In this document: piece after piece, positions 12,483 to 14,685 of the stretch
Layout of the letters: the number at the start of each line of letters is the position of its first letter
Position numbering within the stretch: position 1 is the stretch's first letter
Assembly (NCBI GenBank): GCA_022360075.1
Contig: JAKSDN010000139.1
Location: 1 to 14,685, forward strand
Direction: 5' to 3'
From: Kiloniellales bacterium
GTDB taxonomy: Bacteria; Pseudomonadota; Alphaproteobacteria; Kiloniellales; JAKSDN01
Length of the DNA: 14,685 bases
The notes under the pieces: generated by a model
What the model was told of the DNA's origin: nothing
Databases searched by the model: none
What the model saw: the letters and a program-made list of their open reading frames with translations, nothing else
Translations under genes and position numbers: made by a program

Positions 12483-14685
12483 CGACAGGCTCGTCCGTCC
12501 CGCCGGCCGGGACCCTTGCCGCGATCGGCCGCCGGCCGATGGCGAGGCTGTAGAGCGGCGGCACCAGATAGAACGAGACGACGGTCGAGAGCAGCACCCC
12601 GCCGGCGATCGCCATGGCGAAGGGCGGCCAGAAGCCGCCGCCTTCGAGGATCAGCGGCAGAAAGCCGCCGAAGGTCGTGACCGTGGTCGAGACGATGTGC
12701 CGGCTGGAGGCCAGCACCACGTCGCGAATCGCCGCCCGGTCGCCGAGGCTCGCCCGTGGGTCCTGCTGCAAGGCGGTCATGATGATGATCGCGGCATTGA
12801 TCGACACGCCGATCGAGCCGATCACCCCGATCAGCGCCTGAATGCCGAAGGGATACTGGAAAACCGCCAGCGCCAGCAGGCTGAGCCCCATCGAGAGGAC
12901 GCTCACCAGCCCGGCGATCAACGACAGCCGGAAGGAATTGAAGGTCAGCACGATGGTCGCGACCATCAACGTGACGATCAGGCCGATCGGCGACATCAGG
13001 TTGCGCACCGTCTCCGCCCGGGCATCGGAATCCCCGCCCCACTCGATCCGGTAGCCCGGCGGCAGCGCCAGGGGCTGCGCGTCGAGGGTCGCCTTGAGCT
13101 TGGCCAGCACCTCTTCGGGGAGTACGCCGAGCTGCACGAAGGCCTGGACCGTGTTGACCCGCTCGCCGTTGCGCCGAGAGATCGGACTGTCCGAGGGCAC
13201 CAGCCGCAGCTCGCCGAGGGCGAGCAGCGGAATGCCGGCGAAGTCGCCGTCGCGCGAGCGGGCCGCGCCGGCGGGCGGCATCACGTTGAGGGCGGCGATC
13301 CGCTCCGCCGTCGCGCGCTCGGCCGCGCCGATCCGCACCCGGACCGGGAGCTGCTCGGTGCCCTCGACCAGGGAGCCGCCGGTCGCGCCCTCCAGCAAGG
13401 CCTCGAGCTGCCGCGCCACGTCGGCGAGCTGAAGCCCGGCGAGACGGACCTTGTCCTCGTCGAGATCGAAGACCAGCTTCGGCGCACCGCCCAGCAGGTC
13501 GGCGCGGGTGTGGGTCACCTCCGGGATCTCGGACAGGATCGCCCGCGCGCGGTCGCCCAGGACCTGGAGCTCGGACAAGGACGGGCCGACCAGGCGCATC
13601 TCGACCGGCGCACCCACGGGCGGTCCCTGCACCAGATCGCGCACCAGCACCTGGGCCTCGGGCGCCGCACGGTCGAGGGCCTTCTGCAGGTCCGGGATCA
13701 CCGCCTTGGTCGCCGCCGCCGAGCGAGTCGTGACCAGGGCCTCGGCGAAGCCGGGCACGCCGTCGCGGTCGGCCATCATGTTGTAGTAGAAGGCCGGCGC
13801 GCTCTCGCCGACGAACCAATGCACGTCGGTGATCTCGGGTGCGTCCCACAGGATCGCGTCCACGCGCGCCGCCGCCGCCCGGGTCTCGCCGATCGCCGTG
13901 CCATCGGGCAGGCTCACCTGGACGTAGAACTGGTTGCGCTCGACGCCCGGGAAGAACTGCGCGGTCAGGGTCGGAAAGGCGCCGAAGCCCACGACCGGCA
14001 GGACCAGGGCGACCAGGATGCCGAGCGCGCGATGGCGCAGCGACAGGTCCAGGGACCGCGTGAAGAGCTGGCCGACGAGGCCGCCGCGCGCGCCGTCGCG
14101 CCACCAGCGGGTCTTGCGGGCCGGGTCGGGCTCGGGCAGCAGGAAGCCGGCGAGCGCCGGCGTGATGGTCAACGCCAGCAGCAGCGAGGCGCTCAGCATC
14201 ACGATCACCGAGATCGCGATCGAGCCGACGAAGTCGCCCGCCGGCCCCGGCAGCAGGGCCATCGGCATGAAGGCCAGCACCGTCGTCACCGTCGAGGCGA
14301 GCAACGGCACCGCCAAGCGCCGGGTCGCGCCGCCGACCGCCTCGAGCATGGGCCGTCCGGCCGCGCGCCGGCGCTTGATCTCGTCGGTCATCACGATCGC
14401 CGAGTCGACCAGCAGGCCGAGCGCGACGATCAGGCCGGTGACCGACATCTGCTGGATCGGCACGCCGAGGCGCTGCAGCACGGCGAGCGACAGCAGGCTG
14501 GTCAGCGGCAGCACGACCGCCACCACCAGAGCCGCCCGCCAGCCGAGCGTGATCAGCAGCACCAGCACGACGAGGCTGACACCGATGATCAGGTTCTCGC
14601 CCAGGCCGCCCAGCCGCTCGCGCGTGTAGTCGCTCTGGTCGAACAGCATCCGATGCTCGAGCCCGGCCGGCAGTCCGGCCTCGAA
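12442..14685 (-). CDS. RND-family efflux permease, N-terminus beyond the window
   Basis: 747 residues are visible; the reading frame is open to the window edge (FEAGLPAGLEHR at the cut), so the real start lies outside. Full RND pumps are about 1030-1050 residues, so roughly the first 300 are missing. The fragment starts just before TM2 and contains TM2-TM6, TM7 (about 208-228), the second periplasmic domain with FFPGVERNQFYVQVSLPDGT, and TM8-TM12. The TM4 relay reads GLLVDSAIVM: the first aspartate is kept, the second is serine (codon 14401-14403). The TM10 lysine of AcrB appears replaced in GVSINAAIII. Such variants are common outside the AcrB group. Energy is presumably proton-motive force; substrate unknown. 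The adaptor and outer-membrane channel are probably encoded upstream, outside the window. Confidence 0.9.
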   Translation of the reverse strand, partial: FEAGLPAGLEHRMLFDQSDYTRERLGGLGENLIIGVSLVVLVLLITLGWRAALVVAVVLPLTSLLSLAVLQRLGVPIQQMSVTGLIVALGLLVDSAIVMTDEIKRRRAAGRPMLEAVGGATRRLAVPLLASTVTTVLAFMPMALLPGPAGDFVGSIAISVIVMLSASLLLALTITPALAGFLLPEPDPARKTRWWRDGARGGLVGQLFTRSLDLSLRHRALGILVALVLPVVGFGAFPTLTAQFFPGVERNQFYVQVSLPDGTAIGETRAAAARVDAILWDAPEITDVHWFVGESAPAFYYNMMADRDGVPGFAEALVTTRSAAATKAVIPDLQKALDRAAPEAQVLVRDLVQGPPVGAPVEMRLVGPSLSELQVLGDRARAILSEIPEVTHTRADLLGGAPKLVFDLDEDKVRLAGLQLADVARQLEALLEGATGGSLVEGTEQLPVRVRIGAAERATAERIAALNVMPPAGAARSRDGDFAGIPLLALGELRLVPSDSPISRRNGERVNTVQAFVQLGVLPEEVLAKLKATLDAQPLALPPGYRIEWGGDSDARAETVRNLMSPIGLIVTLMVATIVLTFNSFRLSLIAGLVSVLSMGLSLLALAVFQYPFGIQALIGVIGSIGVSINAAIIIMTALQQDPRASLGDRAAIRDVVLASSRHIVSTTVTTFGGFLPLILEGGGFWPPFAMAIAGGVLLSTVVSFYLVPPLYSLAIGRRPIAARVPAGGTDEPVARPGPTPALRAAE

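Noticed and set aside
10895..12553. A 552-codon plus-strand frame overlapping the wzy-like gene
   Set aside because: It is composed of Arg/His/Pro/Ala-rich sequence with no hydrophobic segments; the overlapping frame encodes a convincing polytopic Wzy/WaaL protein.
12479..14104. Long minus-strand frame of 541 codons within the RND gene
   Set aside because: It is Arg/Pro/Gly-rich, without membrane segments, and is a shifted-frame shadow of the RND permease.
14398..14409. Loss of the second TM4 aspartate in the RND pump as a sign of inactivation
   Set aside because: VDSAIV and VDNAIV variants are frequent in functional RND families outside the AcrB group, so this is not evidence of a defect.

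Overview
The window looks like a chromosomal segment of a GC-rich alphaproteobacterium. The evidence is the strong G/C bias at third codon positions, a DUF2160-type membrane protein, a YdcH/DUF465-type small protein, and short palindromic intergenic repeats with a core of the type TCCTGAGGAGC...GTCTCGAAGGA, which I associate with alphaproteobacterial genomes. The order or genus cannot be fixed from sequence alone. No tRNA, rRNA, CRISPR array, transposase or phage gene is visible.

Layout. (1) 1-202: repeat-rich intergenic DNA with one palindromic repeat and a 33-nt companion motif. (2) 203-5031: seemingly unlinked housekeeping or accessory genes in alternating orientation. These are a DUF2160 small membrane protein (+), a YdcH-like protein and a metal-binding VOC protein (both -), a beta-hydroxyacid dehydrogenase (+), an exported trypsin-like protease with a C-terminal peptidoglycan-binding-like segment (-), a JmjC/cupin-type putative Fe(II)/2-oxoglutarate oxygenase (+), and a VOC protein lacking metal ligands (+). 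(3) 5032-5283: convergent intergenic region with an inverted pair of the palindromic repeats and a second, inverted copy of the 33-nt motif. (4) 5284-12482: a divergent exopolysaccharide locus. Leftward run GT4 glycosyltransferase, CpsD/BY-kinase-like ATPase, Wzz/GumC-like chain-length protein and NodB-type polysaccharide deacetylase. Rightward run a second GT4 glycosyltransferase and a Wzy/WaaL-type O-antigen polymerase or ligase. (5) 12442-14685: the C-terminal roughly 70% of an RND efflux permease on the minus strand, cut by the window edge and overlapping the 3' end of the wzy-like gene by 41 bp.

How the genes work together. The locus at 5284-12482 has several parts of a Wzx/Wzy-type exopolysaccharide pathway. 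Two GT4 enzymes would extend the lipid-linked repeat unit, the Wzy-like protein would polymerise or ligate it, the Wzz-like protein with its ATPase partner would control chain length and export, and the deacetylase would modify the polymer. The initiating phosphosugar transferase, Wzx flippase and outer-membrane Wza-like porin are not in the window. The ATPase has valine where the P-loop lysine should be, so its activity is doubtful.

The most unusual things seen are the P-loop substitution, predicted RNA hairpins that sit on or next to stop codons at three of the four within-run junctions of the exopolysaccharide locus, and the composite repeat (palindrome plus 33-nt motif) in two intergenic regions. 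I did not find a clearly new defence, mobile or biosynthetic system; most genes belong to known families.
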